In this document: positions 38,942 to 47,654 of the stretch, in pieces
Layout of the letters: every line of letters starts with the position of its first letter
How positions within the stretch are numbered: the first letter of the stretch is position 1
Assembly (NCBI GenBank): GCA_963851385.1
Contig: CAWKPE010000018.1
Span: forward strand, 62,001 to 126,000
Source: CAWEFA01 sp963851385
Lineage (GTDB): Bacteria > Bacteroidota > Bacteroidia > Bacteroidales > DTGW01
Direction of reading: 5' to 3'
DNA length: 64,000 nucleotides
The notes under the pieces: model-generated
What the model saw: only the letters and a program-made list of their open reading frames with translations
Database searches by the model: none
Told to the model about the DNA's origin: nothing
Translations under genes and position numbers: made by a program

Positions 38942-39055
38942 ATTGTGAAGATGAGAATAGAGAATAAATGAAGTTAAATAATGCGCTAATTATATCGCAA
39001 CTCCATATTTTCATCATTCACATATACATGATTTACAACTTCATTTCAATTTTAC
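38932..39055. repeat. Imperfect inverted repeat (TTCACAATTCAC family)
   Basis: GATGTGAATTGTGAAGATGA at about 38935-38954, overlapping the obgE stop, opposes the pyrimidine-rich AACTCCATATTTTCATCATT and ATTTACAACTTCATTTC at 38999-39047. It has the same vocabulary and the same position (gene end to next start) as the element after adk. Confidence 0.45.
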
Positions 39056-39059
39056 AATT

Positions 39060-39641
39060 ATGCTGGAATTTTTAAAAAACATAGATGCCCAACTTCTTCT
39101 TTTCATCAACGGTCATAACAGCCCATTTTGGGATTCCGTTATGTGGCAAATAAGCGAAAGAAATACATGGATACCACTTTATGCAATATTGTTAGGAGTC
39201 ATTATCTATAAATATAAAAAACAATCATGGATTGTACTTTTGGGAATTATTGTTCTCATTGTTTTATCAGATCAGATTTCTTCAGGTATTATAAAACCAT
39301 TGGTTTTGCGTTTAAGACCATCTCATAATCCATTAATTAATGAGCATATTCATTTCGTCAGGAACTACACAGGTGGTTTATATGGTTTTGTATCTTCTCA
39401 TGCAGCAAATACTTTTGCATTGGCAGTATTTCTGTCATTTCTTTTCAAAAATAAAGTCTTCATATGTTGCATCCTTGTTTGGGCAGCAGTTGTTTCATTT
39501 AGCAGAATATACTTAGGTGTACATTATCCCGGTGATGTAATTTGTGGCGCATTACTTGGCGCAGGATTGGGATTTGCAGTTATATTTGTTGTTAATAAGA
39601 TAATTGCAAAAAGAAAAAATAGAACGGTAAATTCCAAATAA
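39060..39641 (+). CDS. PAP2 superfamily membrane phosphatase
   Basis: Membrane phosphatase, probably acting on undecaprenyl diphosphate or another lipid phosphate. 193 residues with about five transmembrane segments. The three-part PAP2 signature is present: KPLVLRLRP (KxxxxxxRP), SSHAANTFA (PSGH-like, here SSHA) and SRIYLGVHYPGD (SRxxxxxHxxxD). Starts 119 bases after obgE. Confidence 0.9.
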   Translation: MLEFLKNIDAQLLLFINGHNSPFWDSVMWQISERNTWIPLYAILLGVIIYKYKKQSWIVLLGIIVLIVLSDQISSGIIKPLVLRLRPSHNPLINEHIHFVRNYTGGLYGFVSSHAANTFALAVFLSFLFKNKVFICCILVWAAVVSFSRIYLGVHYPGDVICGALLGAGLGFAVIFVVNKIIAKRKNRTVNSK

Positions 39642-39678
39642 GAATGACTCAAGAATCATTTCCTGACAATCATTTTTT

Positions 39679-40626
39679 ATGTACTTGATAAATAATCTCC
39701 TTACCAATCCGTACTTCAATATAGCTGCTGAAGAATACCTGCTAAAGGAAAGCAATGATGACTTCCTGATGTTTTATGTTAATAATTCATCTGTTATTAT
39801 AGGAAAACACCAGAATGCACTTGCTGAGACTAATATCAGGTTTGCTGTAGAATACAATATTCCAATAATAAGACGAATATCTGGCGGAGGTGCAGTTTAT
39901 CATGATTGCGGAAATCTTAATTTTTCATTCATCGTTAATGGCAAAGAAGGTCAGTTGGTAGACTTTCGAAAATTTACAAAACCGGTAATTGAAGTACTTC
40001 AGAAATCAGGTGTTGATGCCCGTTTCGAAGGAAAAAGTGATATCAGGGTAAATGGATTAAAAATATCCGGTAATGCAGAACATGTTTATAAAAACAGGAT
40101 ATTGCATCATGGAACTTTATTAATCTCGACTGATTTAAAAAAACTTTCTGCAATATTAGATATTGATCCAAATAAATATAAAGACAATGCTATTAAATCT
40201 ATAAAAAGTAAAGTTATAAATATTGATAATTTGCTGCAATCACCAAATAATCTAAAAGAATTGCAAAATCAAATTTTCGAATATTTTTTGAATATACAGG
40301 AGTCGCATGAATATTCCTTTTCAGAGATTGATATCGATAGAACAGAAAAATTGGTAACAGAAAAATATAATACCTGGGAATGGAATTTTGGTTACTCTCC
40401 TCGTTACGAATTTCGAAACAGTGCAATCATTAATAAAAAGGAATCTAAAATATTTCTTGTTGTAGAAAAAGGAATAATTAATTATGCTAAAATCGATGGA
40501 TATAGTGAGCTTCAGGAAACCTTAAAAGGTATTCGGCATCATTATCAGGAAATTCACGAAATTTTAAAAAACTTGTTTCATTTAAATGAGAAAGAATTAT
40601 CGGAACTGGCCTGGAATTTTTTTTAA
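39679..40626 (+). CDS. lplA: Lipoate-protein ligase A
   Basis: Attaches free lipoate to E2 subunits of 2-oxoacid dehydrogenases and to GcvH via lipoyl-AMP. 315 residues: a BPL/LPL catalytic domain with RRISGGGAVYHDCGNLNFSF (RRxxGGGxVxHD), the lysine in KSDIRVNGLKISGNA, HHGTLLIS, and a C-terminal accessory domain (YNTWEWNFGYSPRYEF). Salvage counterpart of lipA and lipB found 5-7 kb downstream. It converges with frr; about 16 bases separate the stops. Confidence 0.94.
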   Translation: MYLINNLLTNPYFNIAAEEYLLKESNDDFLMFYVNNSSVIIGKHQNALAETNIRFAVEYNIPIIRRISGGGAVYHDCGNLNFSFIVNGKEGQLVDFRKFTKPVIEVLQKSGVDARFEGKSDIRVNGLKISGNAEHVYKNRILHHGTLLISTDLKKLSAILDIDPNKYKDNAIKSIKSKVINIDNLLQSPNNLKELQNQIFEYFLNIQESHEYSFSEIDIDRTEKLVTEKYNTWEWNFGYSPRYEFRNSAIINKKESKIFLVVEKGIINYAKIDGYSELQETLKGIRHHYQEIHEILKNLFHLNEKELSELAWNFF

Positions 40627-40627
40627 T

Positions 40628-40651
40628 AAAAAAAGCTGTGTGTCACACAGC
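40628..40651 (-). terminator. Intrinsic terminator overlapping the frr stop codon
   Basis: Read leftwards, GCTGTGTG pairs with CACACAGC and is followed by seven T. The frr stop codon (40643-40645, after correction of the frameshift) lies inside the loop/stem, so the last two codons of frr form the hairpin arm. Confidence 0.75.
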
Positions 40652-41207
40652 CATTATTTCGGTTTCTTTTCGATGAAGTATTTCATCTACTTTTTTTGAA
40701 AAGTTGTCTGGTCTGTTTTTGCATTTCATCTTCTGCCTTTTTAATTTCATCTTCAGGCACACCTTCTTTTTGAAGCTTCTTGATTTCTTCTATTGCTTCA
40801 CGACGCGAATTGCGGATACTTACTTTAGCATTTTCACCTTCATGTTTTGATTGTTTTACCAAACTATGTCTGCGCTCTTCAGAAAGAGGTGGAATATTAA
40901 TACGAATCATATCTCCACTGTTTACAGGTGTCAGACCTATATTAGCTGCAAATATGGCTTTTTCAATCGGGTCAATCATATTTTTTTCCCAAGGCTGGAT
41001 AACCAATGTCCGTGCATCTGTCGTATTAATATTCGATACTTGGTTCAAAGGCATTTTAGAACCATAGTAATCAACCATTATTCCCTGCAGCATATTTGGA
41101 TTAGCTTTACCTGCACGTATTTTAGCCAGTTCATTTTCTAAATGAACTAAAGCTTTATTCATTTTATCTTTCGCATCGTCAAGATATAGCTGAACTTCTT
41201 CGTTCAT
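40643..41207 (-). CDS. frr: Ribosome recycling factor, one homopolymer frameshift
   Basis: Releases ribosomes from mRNA after termination, with EF-G. The helical-bundle protein begins MNEEVQLYLDDAKDKMNKAL and contains KIRAGKANPNML, IQPWEKNMI, IPPLSEERRHSLVK and IRNSRREAIEEIKK. As read, it stops after FKKSR at 174 residues. Removing one base from the seven-T run at 40691-40697 (seven A on the coding strand) gives FKKVDEILHRKETEIMAV and a stop at 40643, 187 residues, the normal RRF end. Since frr is essential, this break is almost certainly a sequence error. Downstream of pyrH, 31 bases apart, the usual pairing. Confidence 0.93.
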
Positions 41208-41238
41208 AAAATTAAAATTTAATTGAAAGTCTAAATTA

Positions 41239-41949
41239 TTAATTTTTCACTAAAGTCCCAATTTTTTCTCCTAAAATGAGTTTTTTAAGATTGCCCTGCT
41301 TATTCATATCAAATACAATTACCGGCAAATTATTTTCTTTACAAAGTGTGAGCGCAGTAAGATCCATGATTTGCAGACCTTGTTTATAGGCTTCATCAAA
41401 ACTTATTTCATCAAATTTGACTGCTGATTTATCTTTTTCCGGATCTGCATTATATACTCCATCTACGCGGGTTCCTTTAAGCATAACTTCAGCACTAATT
41501 TCCACTGCTCTCAAAGCAGAAGCAGTATCGGTAGTAAAAAACGGATTGCCGGTTCCGGCAGTCAAAATAACTACATCGCCATTTTTCATAGCCTCAATTG
41601 CTTTTTGATTACTATAGCCTTCTCCTACTGGCTCCATCCGGATAGCCGTTAATACTTTTGCAGATTTTCCTATACTTTCAAGTACCGATTGTATGGCCAG
41701 ACCATTTATCACAGTTGCCAACATACCCATAAAATCGCCTTTTACGCGATCAAAACCTTTATCAACTCCTTTTAACCCTCTAAAAATATTTCCACCTCCA
41801 ATAACAATACTTATTTGCACACCCTTGTCTGCAACTTCCTTAATCTGCCTGCAATAATCCAAAAGCCTTGTTTCATCGATTCCATGACCATGCTGACCTA
41901 TTAATGCCTCACCACTAAGTTTTAATAAAATTCGTTTGTATTTAAGCAT
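41239..41949 (-). CDS. pyrH: Uridylate kinase
   Basis: Phosphorylates UMP to UDP; hexameric amino-acid-kinase fold, 236 residues. Motifs YKRILLKLSGEAL at the N-terminus, VIGGGNIFRG, GDFMGMLATVINGLA (UMP site), TAGTGNPFFTTDTA and TRVDGVYNADPEKD are typical. It leads the pyrH-frr pair, which is conserved in most bacteria. A repeat-filled spacer of 205 bases separates it from the AlbA_2 gene upstream. Confidence 0.97.
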   Translation of the reverse strand: MLKYKRILLKLSGEALIGQHGHGIDETRLLDYCRQIKEVADKGVQISIVIGGGNIFRGLKGVDKGFDRVKGDFMGMLATVINGLAIQSVLESIGKSAKVLTAIRMEPVGEGYSNQKAIEAMKNGDVVILTAGTGNPFFTTDTASALRAVEISAEVMLKGTRVDGVYNADPEKDKSAVKFDEISFDEAYKQGLQIMDLTALTLCKENNLPVIVFDMNKQGNLKKLILGEKIGTLVKN

Positions 41950-41999
41950 ACATCATTATTTTGTTACGAATTCAAAAGTAATATTATTAGTTTAAAGAA

Positions 42000-42154
42000 T
42001 GAATTGTGAAGTTGTGAATGGAGAATGAAAAAATACTGAAAATCTGAAGTTCTGAATATCTGAAAATAGTATCTCATCTTATTTCACAATACAATAATTC
42101 TGTATATTCCGTTTTTCATATCTTCACGATTCACAACTCCACGCTTCACATCCT
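42000..42154. repeat. Imperfect inverted repeat (TTCACAATTCAC family)
   Basis: GAATTGTGAAGTTGTGAATG at 42001-42020 opposes TCTTCACGATTCACAACTCC followed by ACGCTTCACATCC at about 42120-42152, with a middle block of TCTGAA repeats (CTGAAAATCTGAAGTTCTGA). It spans the gap between the AlbA_2 gene's stop and the pyrH start. Same family as the elements after adk and obgE. Confidence 0.5.
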
Positions 42155-42805
42155 CTATTTTAAACTAAACAACGCACACTTTTCGGTAAGTTCCATTTGT
42201 ATTACCTCGAGGCAAAGCAGATTTATCAATATTTTTTCTGCTTCCTTATTTGTTAATTTTGAAATGCGTTTGAATTTTGATTGGGTTATATTTTTGTTTT
42301 CAGAAAGATAGGAAAGAAGCTTATTTTCATTATTTGTATATTCAATAAAAGTACCTCGAGGCTTTCTTTTTCTTTTCCATACTTCAATAAGAATGCGATT
42401 TGCAAGAATATTCTGGTCATTTACTCTAACATAAGCCATCCATTTCCCGTTTTCATCTTTTGCAAATGAAGGATTATTATTTTGAGATATTGAAACTTCA
42501 AGAACAGTTTTTTTGTCAATAATCCATTTTTTAACTTTAAATGGAATAGCAGGTTTGCAATACATATTCGCAGCGGCTTCAACCATGTAATACTCTTCAT
42601 CAGAACGAACACCTGCAATAGCTCCGTTATCTTTCACTCCCACCAGGAGTTTTCCTCCATCGGTATTTGCAAAAGCAACCAATGTGCGGGCAATTTTTCT
42701 CGAGTCGCTAATCTCAAATTTAAAATCGAGCCGTTGGTTTTCACCCCCGGCTATTAAACGTTTTAAATATTGTTGTTCAGTATGTGCTAACTGATTCTTG
42801 TCCAT
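42155..42805 (-). CDS. AlbA_2 (Schlafen AAA_4-type) putative DNA/nucleotide-binding protein
   Basis: 216 residues. The N-terminal two thirds match the AlbA_2 domain: ENQRLDFKFEISDSRKIART, AFANTDGGKLLVGVKDNG and the C-terminal part of the domain WMAYVRVNDQNILAN. The last ~65 residues look like a winged helix (LLSYLSENKNITQSKFKRIS). Such proteins are often annotated as transcriptional regulators; the target is unknown. Its ATG overlaps the DUF2147 stop by one base (TAATG), so the two are translationally coupled. Confidence 0.82.
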   Translation of the reverse strand: MDKNQLAHTEQQYLKRLIAGGENQRLDFKFEISDSRKIARTLVAFANTDGGKLLVGVKDNGAIAGVRSDEEYYMVEAAANMYCKPAIPFKVKKWIIDKKTVLEVSISQNNNPSFAKDENGKWMAYVRVNDQNILANRILIEVWKRKRKPRGTFIEYTNNENKLLSYLSENKNITQSKFKRISKLTNKEAEKILINLLCLEVIQMELTEKCALFSLK

Positions 42806-43248
42806 TATTCCTTTAAAGTAGCTTCACGAACCCACATAGCTTCACGCCCAAGCATTTTAATTCCCATGACATAACCTTTAATTTTTAATACATCTTTACT
42901 TTTATCAAACCACATATAGCAATTATATGTCTTGCCATTTTCAGGATCATAAATTGTTCCTTTTCCCCAGATTTTGGAATCTTCAATATATTCAAAATGA
43001 TTAATTATTTGGAGACCCAGAATTTTTCTGCTTTTTAATTTGTCATCCGGATTTTTAATATCCAATCTGTCTTTTTGATATCTAAGCCAAACCACTTTAC
43101 CATAAAATTTCCCATTTGCTTCTTTATAAATCTGAATTTGAGTATTTCCTTTAAGCGTGCGCCAGTACCCGCAAATATCATCTTCTTGCGCCCATGTAAA
43201 GAACACGAAAAAAAGCAAATAACAAATTAAAACTAAAAATCGTTTCAT
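42805..43248 (-). CDS. Secreted DUF2147 protein
   Basis: 147 residues from ATG 43248 (preferred to the upstream ATG at 43266 because it starts the signal peptide MKRFLVLICYLLFFVFFTWA). The mature part is DUF2147: ICGYWRTLKGNTQIQIYK, FYGKVVWLRY, the central loop with DPKNPDxxL-like IKNPDDKLKSRKILGLQI, and the closing YVMGIKMLGREAMWVR. Function unknown; the fold resembles lipocalin-like ligand binders. First gene of a two-gene unit with the AlbA_2 protein. Confidence 0.87.
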   Translation of the reverse strand: MKRFLVLICYLLFFVFFTWAQEDDICGYWRTLKGNTQIQIYKEANGKFYGKVVWLRYQKDRLDIKNPDDKLKSRKILGLQIINHFEYIEDSKIWGKGTIYDPENGKTYNCYMWFDKSKDVLKIKGYVMGIKMLGREAMWVREATLKE

Positions 43249-43422
43249 GAGAAATTCATTGTACAAATTAATTTTAAAGTTAATGTAAGAAATAATAGTA
43301 ACAAACCTATTTTTCCATAAATTAATAGTTTCTTTAACAAGAATATTTAAAACAACTTATTGCCGAAAAGCTTATTAAAAAAGGGATATAAAATAAATTC
43401 TCACTTTGTAAAATAACAGTTT

Positions 43423-43453
43423 TTTGTTCTCAAATCAATTAATAGTATTTTTG
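43423..43453 (+). promoter_or_regulatory. Promoter of mutL, Bacteroidota type
   Basis: TTTG at 43423-43426 and TATTTTTG at 43446-43453 with a 19-base spacer, a full match to the -33 TTTG / -7 TAnnTTTG pattern of the primary sigma factor in this phylum. The predicted start near 43460 leaves a leader of about 34 bases before ATG 43494. Confidence 0.55.
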
Positions 43454-43493
43454 TTCACATAAGAAATAATTTTCTTATTTAAAGAGAATTTTC

Positions 43494-45336
43494 ATGCCTG
43501 ATGTTATACAGTTGTTACCTGAATCAGTTGCTAACCAGATTGCAGCCGGAGAAGTTATTCAACGTCCGGCATCTGTAGTTAAAGAGTTGGTGGAAAATTC
43601 TATTGATGCAGAAAGTACAAGTATTACAATTGTTATTAAAGATTCCGGCCGGACGCTTATCCAGGTAATTGACAATGGAAAAGGTATGTCTGAGACTGAT
43701 GCACGTATGTCTTTCGAGAGGCATGCTACTTCAAAAATTCGTAAAGCAGATGATTTATTTGCAATACGTTCCATCGGATTTCGTGGTGAAGCATTAGCAT
43801 CCATTGCAGCAGTGGCGGAGGTTGTTTTGCAAACGAAAAGAGAAGAAGACGAAATGGGTACCGAAATAGTCATCCGGGCAACAGAACTTGTCAGCCAGGA
43901 ACCAGTTGCATGTAACACTGGTACATCTTTCTCTGTTAAAAATATTTTCTTTAATGTACCTGCAAGAAGAAAATTTTTAAAATCCGAAGCTTACGAATTC
44001 AGATTATGCATTTCGGAATTGCAACGTGTTGCATTGGCTTTTCCAAATATTGAATTTAAAATGCAAAACAACAATACTGAAATTTTGCACCTTACACCAT
44101 GTAACTATAAACAACGAATTATTGAACTTTTTGGAAAATCGAAGAATCAGGATTTGATTGAACTTAAAACCAATACAAGTATAGTTAAAATCCGAGGATA
44201 TATAGGTAAGCCTGAAAGTGCAAAGAAAAGCCAGGATGCTCAATTCTTTTTTGTGAACAATCGTTTTATGAGACATCCTTATTTTCACAAAGCAGTAATG
44301 AATGCTTACGAACGCCTTTTACCACCAAATGTTTCAACATCATATTTTATTTATTTTGAAGTCAGCCCTGAAAAAATAGATGTCAATATTCATCCCACAA
44401 AAACTGAAATAAAATTTGAAGATGAACAGGCCATTTGGCAAATTCTTCATGCAACCGTAAAGGAATCCCTTGGAAAATTCAGCATTGCACCGTCTCTTGA
44501 TTTTGATACTGAAGCAGGAATTGAAATACCTGTACTTACCAAGAACACAAAAATTAACATTCCTACTATTCAAATAGATCCAAACTATAATCCATTCGAA
44601 ACTAAAGATTCTTCTGATTACAGCAAGAACAAACCGGACAAGGATTATTTCAAAAATGATAACTTACAGCATTGGGAAAAACTTTTTACCGGATTCGAAA
44701 ATGAAAATAAAGCAGCTCCAGAACCAGAAAATAAGAAGTTATTCGATGATGAAGAAAATCCGGTCAGAGCTATTACACCTAATATTTTGCAACTAAAAAA
44801 TAAATATATCTTAAGTCCTATAAAATCCGGCCTTCTGGTTATTGATCAAAAAAGGGCACACGAACGTATATTGTATGAAAGATTCCGGAAAATGCTTTCA
44901 GAAAAAACAAGACAAACTCAGCAATCGCTTTATCCGCAGGTAATCGAACTAAGCGCCCAGGAACATAACCTGATAATTGAAAATATAGAAGAAATAAACC
45001 AGGGTGGTTTCGACGTACAGGATTTTGGAAACAATACAATTAGTTGTTAACGGATGTCCGGCTGATATCCCGAATGCAAATCCAAAAGAACTTATTGAAA
45101 GACTCATTGATGAATTACAAAATAATCCTCAACAAGCTGCAACAAAAGATTTAGATTATATGGCAATAATACTCAGTAAAGCATCTGCCATTCCTTATGG
45201 GAAAGAATTGACTTTAGATGAAATGCATGACTTAATAGATAAACTTTTTGCTTGTGCCAATCATAATAATAGTCCCGATGGAAAACCTATTTTATCTATA
45301 GTTCAGATGGAAGAACTGGAGAAGAAATTCAAGTAA
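43494..45336 (+). CDS. mutL: DNA mismatch repair protein MutL, one frameshift
   Basis: GHKL ATPase that links MutS mismatch recognition to excision. About 614 residues. N-terminal ATPase: ANQIAAGEVIQRPASVVKEL, NSIDAESTSI, IDNGKGM, RHATSKI and FRGEALASIAAV; then the S5-like domain (FFVNNRFMRHPYFHKAV) and a variable linker. The C-terminal dimerisation domain starts near residue 425 (QLKNKYILSPIKSGLLVIDQ). The frame breaks near 45035: FDVQDFGNNT is followed in another frame by VVNGCPADIPNANPKELIE, running to 45336. The parts join exactly, so a one-base indel, probably technical, is likely. A truly broken mutL would give a mutator. Confidence 0.93.
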
Positions 45337-45344
45337 TGATTCTT

Positions 45345-46024
45345 CTATACTATAATTATTTCAAATATCTTTTTAAATTCATCCAACACAATTTTTGAAA
45401 CATCATCAAACTCTACCTTCCTTCCAATTTCTTTTTCAATTGACGTTACGGCTTTATCTGTATATCCACATGGATTGATATGTTGGAAGTAATTGAGGTC
45501 GGTATTTATATTCAAGGCAAAGCCATGCATGGTAACCCAATGACTGCTGCGTACTCCGATAGCGCATATTTTACGTGTATTCCGGCCACTTTCTGCATCC
45601 AGCCAAACACCCGTCGCTCCTTTCATGCGTTCGCCAATTATTCCGTAATTGTAAATTGACCGGATGACAACTTCTTCAAGTTTATGGATATATTCTTTTA
45701 AGCCTAATCCGAAATTATTCAGACTCAAAATCGGATAACCTACCAATTGTCCTGGTCCATGATAAGTAATATCGCCTCCCCGGTTAGTATGTATAAACTG
45801 TGCATTCTTTGCTTGTAATTGAATAAATTAAGCAACAAGTTTTGCTCGTCTCCGCTTTTACCCAACGTATAAACATGTGGATGTTCACAGAAAATAAGAT
45901 GATGAATCAAATCAGCATCATTGCGTTCTTTTTGCTGAAGCACTTGCTGAAACAGTTGCTCCTGCAAATCCCATGTTTCCTTGTAATCGCGTAAGCCAAT
46001 GTCATGAAATTTTATTTGCTTCAT
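45345..46024 (-). CDS. lipB: Octanoyltransferase LipB, one frameshift
   Basis: Transfers octanoyl groups from acyl carrier protein to lipoyl domains, the first step of lipoate synthesis. Start ATG 46024 gives MKQIKFHDIGLRDYKETWDL. The frame carries FCEHPHVYTLGKSGDEQNLL, breaks near 45828, and resumes as FIHTNRGGDITYHGPGQLVG, the RGGxxTxHGPGQ signature, then the catalytic Cys in IGVRSSHWVTMHGFALNI context (KICAIGVR: catalytic Lys/Cys pair with CGYTDK). Combined length about 226 residues is normal. lipA lies just upstream on the same strand, giving a lipA-lipB unit. Confidence 0.9.
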
Positions 46025-46056
46025 TAATAAAACTTTTACTAACATAAAAAGAATTA

Positions 46057-46150
46057 AGAACAAAGATTGTTGATCTGTGATTTTTGAAGTTAAGACATTT
46101 CCAAATTGATCATTTTCCTTCTTAATTCAAAAATCTTCAATCTTTGTTCT
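46057..46150. repeat. Inverted repeat of the AGAACAAAGATT family, overlapping the lipA end
   Basis: Left arm 46057-46094 (AGAACAAAGATTGTTGATCT then GTGATTTTTGAAGTTAAG); right arm 46121-46150, whose reverse complement is AGAACAAAGATTGAAGATTT then TTGAATTAAG. The right arm encodes the last residues of lipA (RTKIEDF) and its stop. Related single arms lie at 47037-47070 and 47566-47609, on both sides of the four-helix-bundle gene. Confidence 0.6.
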
Positions 46151-46999
46151 GAAATTTTGTACCTGTTTTTCCGCATAATAAGACGATCTCACCAAAGGAG
46201 CACTTTCAATATGTTTAAATCCTTTTTCAATTCCAATTTTCCTATATTTTTCAAATTGTTCAGGTGAAATATAATCAACAACAGGAATATTTTCTTTTGA
46301 AGGTTGAAGGTATTGGCCAATGGTTATGATTTTACAACCTATAGCAATCAGATCATCCATGGTTTCGACAACTTCTTTCTCGGTTTCGCCCAAGCCAAGC
46401 ATTATTCCGCTTTTTGAAGTAATACCAGATTTTGAGATGAATTCTATTACCTTTAAACTGGTTTCATATTTTGCCTTTGTACGAACTTGTGGAGTTAGTC
46501 TGCGCACTGTTTCGAGATTATGCGAAATGATTTCAGGTTTTGCGTCAATCACTTTTTGCAAATATTTTGTATTGCCCTGAAAATCGGGGATGAGCACTTC
46601 AAGTGTTGTTCCCGGATTAATTTCTTTAATTTTTATAATGGTTTCAGCCCAAAACGAAGCTCCATAATCCGGCAGATCATCACGATCTACTGAAGTAATA
46701 ACGGCATGTTTTAATTTCATAAGTTTTACAGATTCTGCAATCCTTGATGGTTCGTTCCAATCGATCGGTTCAGGTTTACCGGTTGTTACATTGCAGAATT
46801 TGCAGGCACGTGTGCAGATGTCCCCAAGTATCATGAAAGTGGCCGTTCCCCTGCTCCAGCAATCGATCATATTAGGACAGTCTCCGCTTTGGCAAATAGT
46901 ATGAAGCCCATGCTGATGAACAATATTCTTTACATTTTGGTACTCACCGCTTGTCGCAAGGCGTATTTTGAGCCAATCAGGCTTTCGTTTAATTTGCAT
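46127..46999 (-). CDS. lipA: Lipoyl synthase
   Basis: Radical SAM enzyme that inserts two sulphurs into octanoyl chains on lipoyl domains. 290 residues. The auxiliary cluster is CQSGDCPNMIDCW (CxxxxCxxxxxC), the radical SAM cluster CTRACKFC, followed by SVDRDDLPDYG, and the C-terminal RSSYYAEK (RSSY) that ligates the auxiliary cluster. Its final codons lie inside a dispersed repeat arm, so the C-terminal residues after EKQVQN may have been added by the repeat. Confidence 0.97.
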   Translation of the reverse strand: MQIKRKPDWLKIRLATSGEYQNVKNIVHQHGLHTICQSGDCPNMIDCWSRGTATFMILGDICTRACKFCNVTTGKPEPIDWNEPSRIAESVKLMKLKHAVITSVDRDDLPDYGASFWAETIIKIKEINPGTTLEVLIPDFQGNTKYLQKVIDAKPEIISHNLETVRRLTPQVRTKAKYETSLKVIEFISKSGITSKSGIMLGLGETEKEVVETMDDLIAIGCKIITIGQYLQPSKENIPVVDYISPEQFEKYRKIGIEKGFKHIESAPLVRSSYYAEKQVQNFRTKIEDF

Positions 47000-47036
47000 T
47001 TTACAATTAAATATAAAATAAATTATATGATCTCAG

Positions 47037-47070
47037 AACAAAGATTTTTGATTTGTGATTTATGAAGTTA
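47037..47070. repeat. Repeat arm left of the four-helix-bundle gene
   Basis: AGAACAAAGATTTTTGATTT followed by GTGATTTATGAAGT, the same family as 46057-46094. It lies between the lipA start and the 3' end of the four-helix-bundle gene. Confidence 0.5.
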
Positions 47071-47121
47071 GTCTACGTAATAATCTGAGTTTGAAAACAT
47101 ATAATAAAATTCAAGCTATTC

Positions 47122-47508
47122 TTAAACAGTTGTTTTTTTATTCATGTTTTTCTCAGCTGTTTCAACACTTTTAACAAATATTGAAACAAGTTCGTTGCAT
47201 TCTGTCATCAAAATGCCGACTTCAGAAATATTTTTAACCAATTTCGATTTAAGAATTATTCTAAGAGCTATGTGTGTTTCCCTTAATTCTTTCAGCACTA
47301 TTTTAATTTTATGAATAAAATCTTTGCGAGATTCGGCGCTTTGTGCCTCGCCATAGTTTAAAGCAGAAGAAATGCTGCTTCTGACAATTTGATTTGAAAT
47401 ATGATTTCCGGCCTGATTTTTGGAAAGCAATTCAATAAATGCAATTACTTTTGCTGCAAAGTCAATTAACCTGTCTTCAAGCTGGTTTCTGAGTTTTTTT
47501 TCTTCCAT
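47122..47508 (-). CDS. Four-helix-bundle protein (S23/TIGR02436 type)
   Basis: 128 residues of almost pure amphipathic helix: RLIDFAAKVIAFIELLSK, GNHISNQIVRSSISSALNYG, EAQSAESRKDFIHKIKIVLK and ELRETHIALRIILKSKLV. These are the conserved pieces of the family first seen as intervening-sequence proteins in 23S rRNA genes and structurally related to the Avd accessory proteins of diversity-generating retroelements. No reverse transcriptase or variable repeat is near. The gene is bracketed by arms of a dispersed inverted repeat. Function unknown. Confidence 0.9.
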   Translation of the reverse strand: MEEKKLRNQLEDRLIDFAAKVIAFIELLSKNQAGNHISNQIVRSSISSALNYGEAQSAESRKDFIHKIKIVLKELRETHIALRIILKSKLVKNISEVGILMTECNELVSIFVKSVETAEKNMNKKTTV

Positions 47509-47565
47509 CTTAAAATTATTCCTAAATTAAAAACCTTTAACCTCTGATCTGAATTCTTTTGTTTT

Positions 47566-47609
47566 ACTTCTAAAATCAAAAATCATCATTCTCTATTCTG
47601 AAATCTTTT
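47566..47609. repeat. Repeat arm right of the four-helix-bundle gene
   Basis: ACTTCTAAAATCAAAAATCA then TCATTCTCTATTCTGAAATC; its reverse complement (TTTCAGAATAGAGAATGATG then ATTTTTGATTTTAGAAGT) matches the arm at 47037-47070 imperfectly and in inverted orientation, so the two arms enclose the gene. Confidence 0.4.
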
Positions 47610-47654
47610 CTCTTCCTTGCATAAATGAAAAATCTATGTTTTGTAATCTTTTCA

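Noticed and set aside
43559..43918. 119-codon frame antisense to mutL
   Set aside because: Mirrors the conserved GHKL region of mutL; no independent support.
47122..47508. Four-helix-bundle protein as part of a diversity-generating retroelement
   Set aside because: No reverse transcriptase, template repeat or variable repeat was seen within the window.
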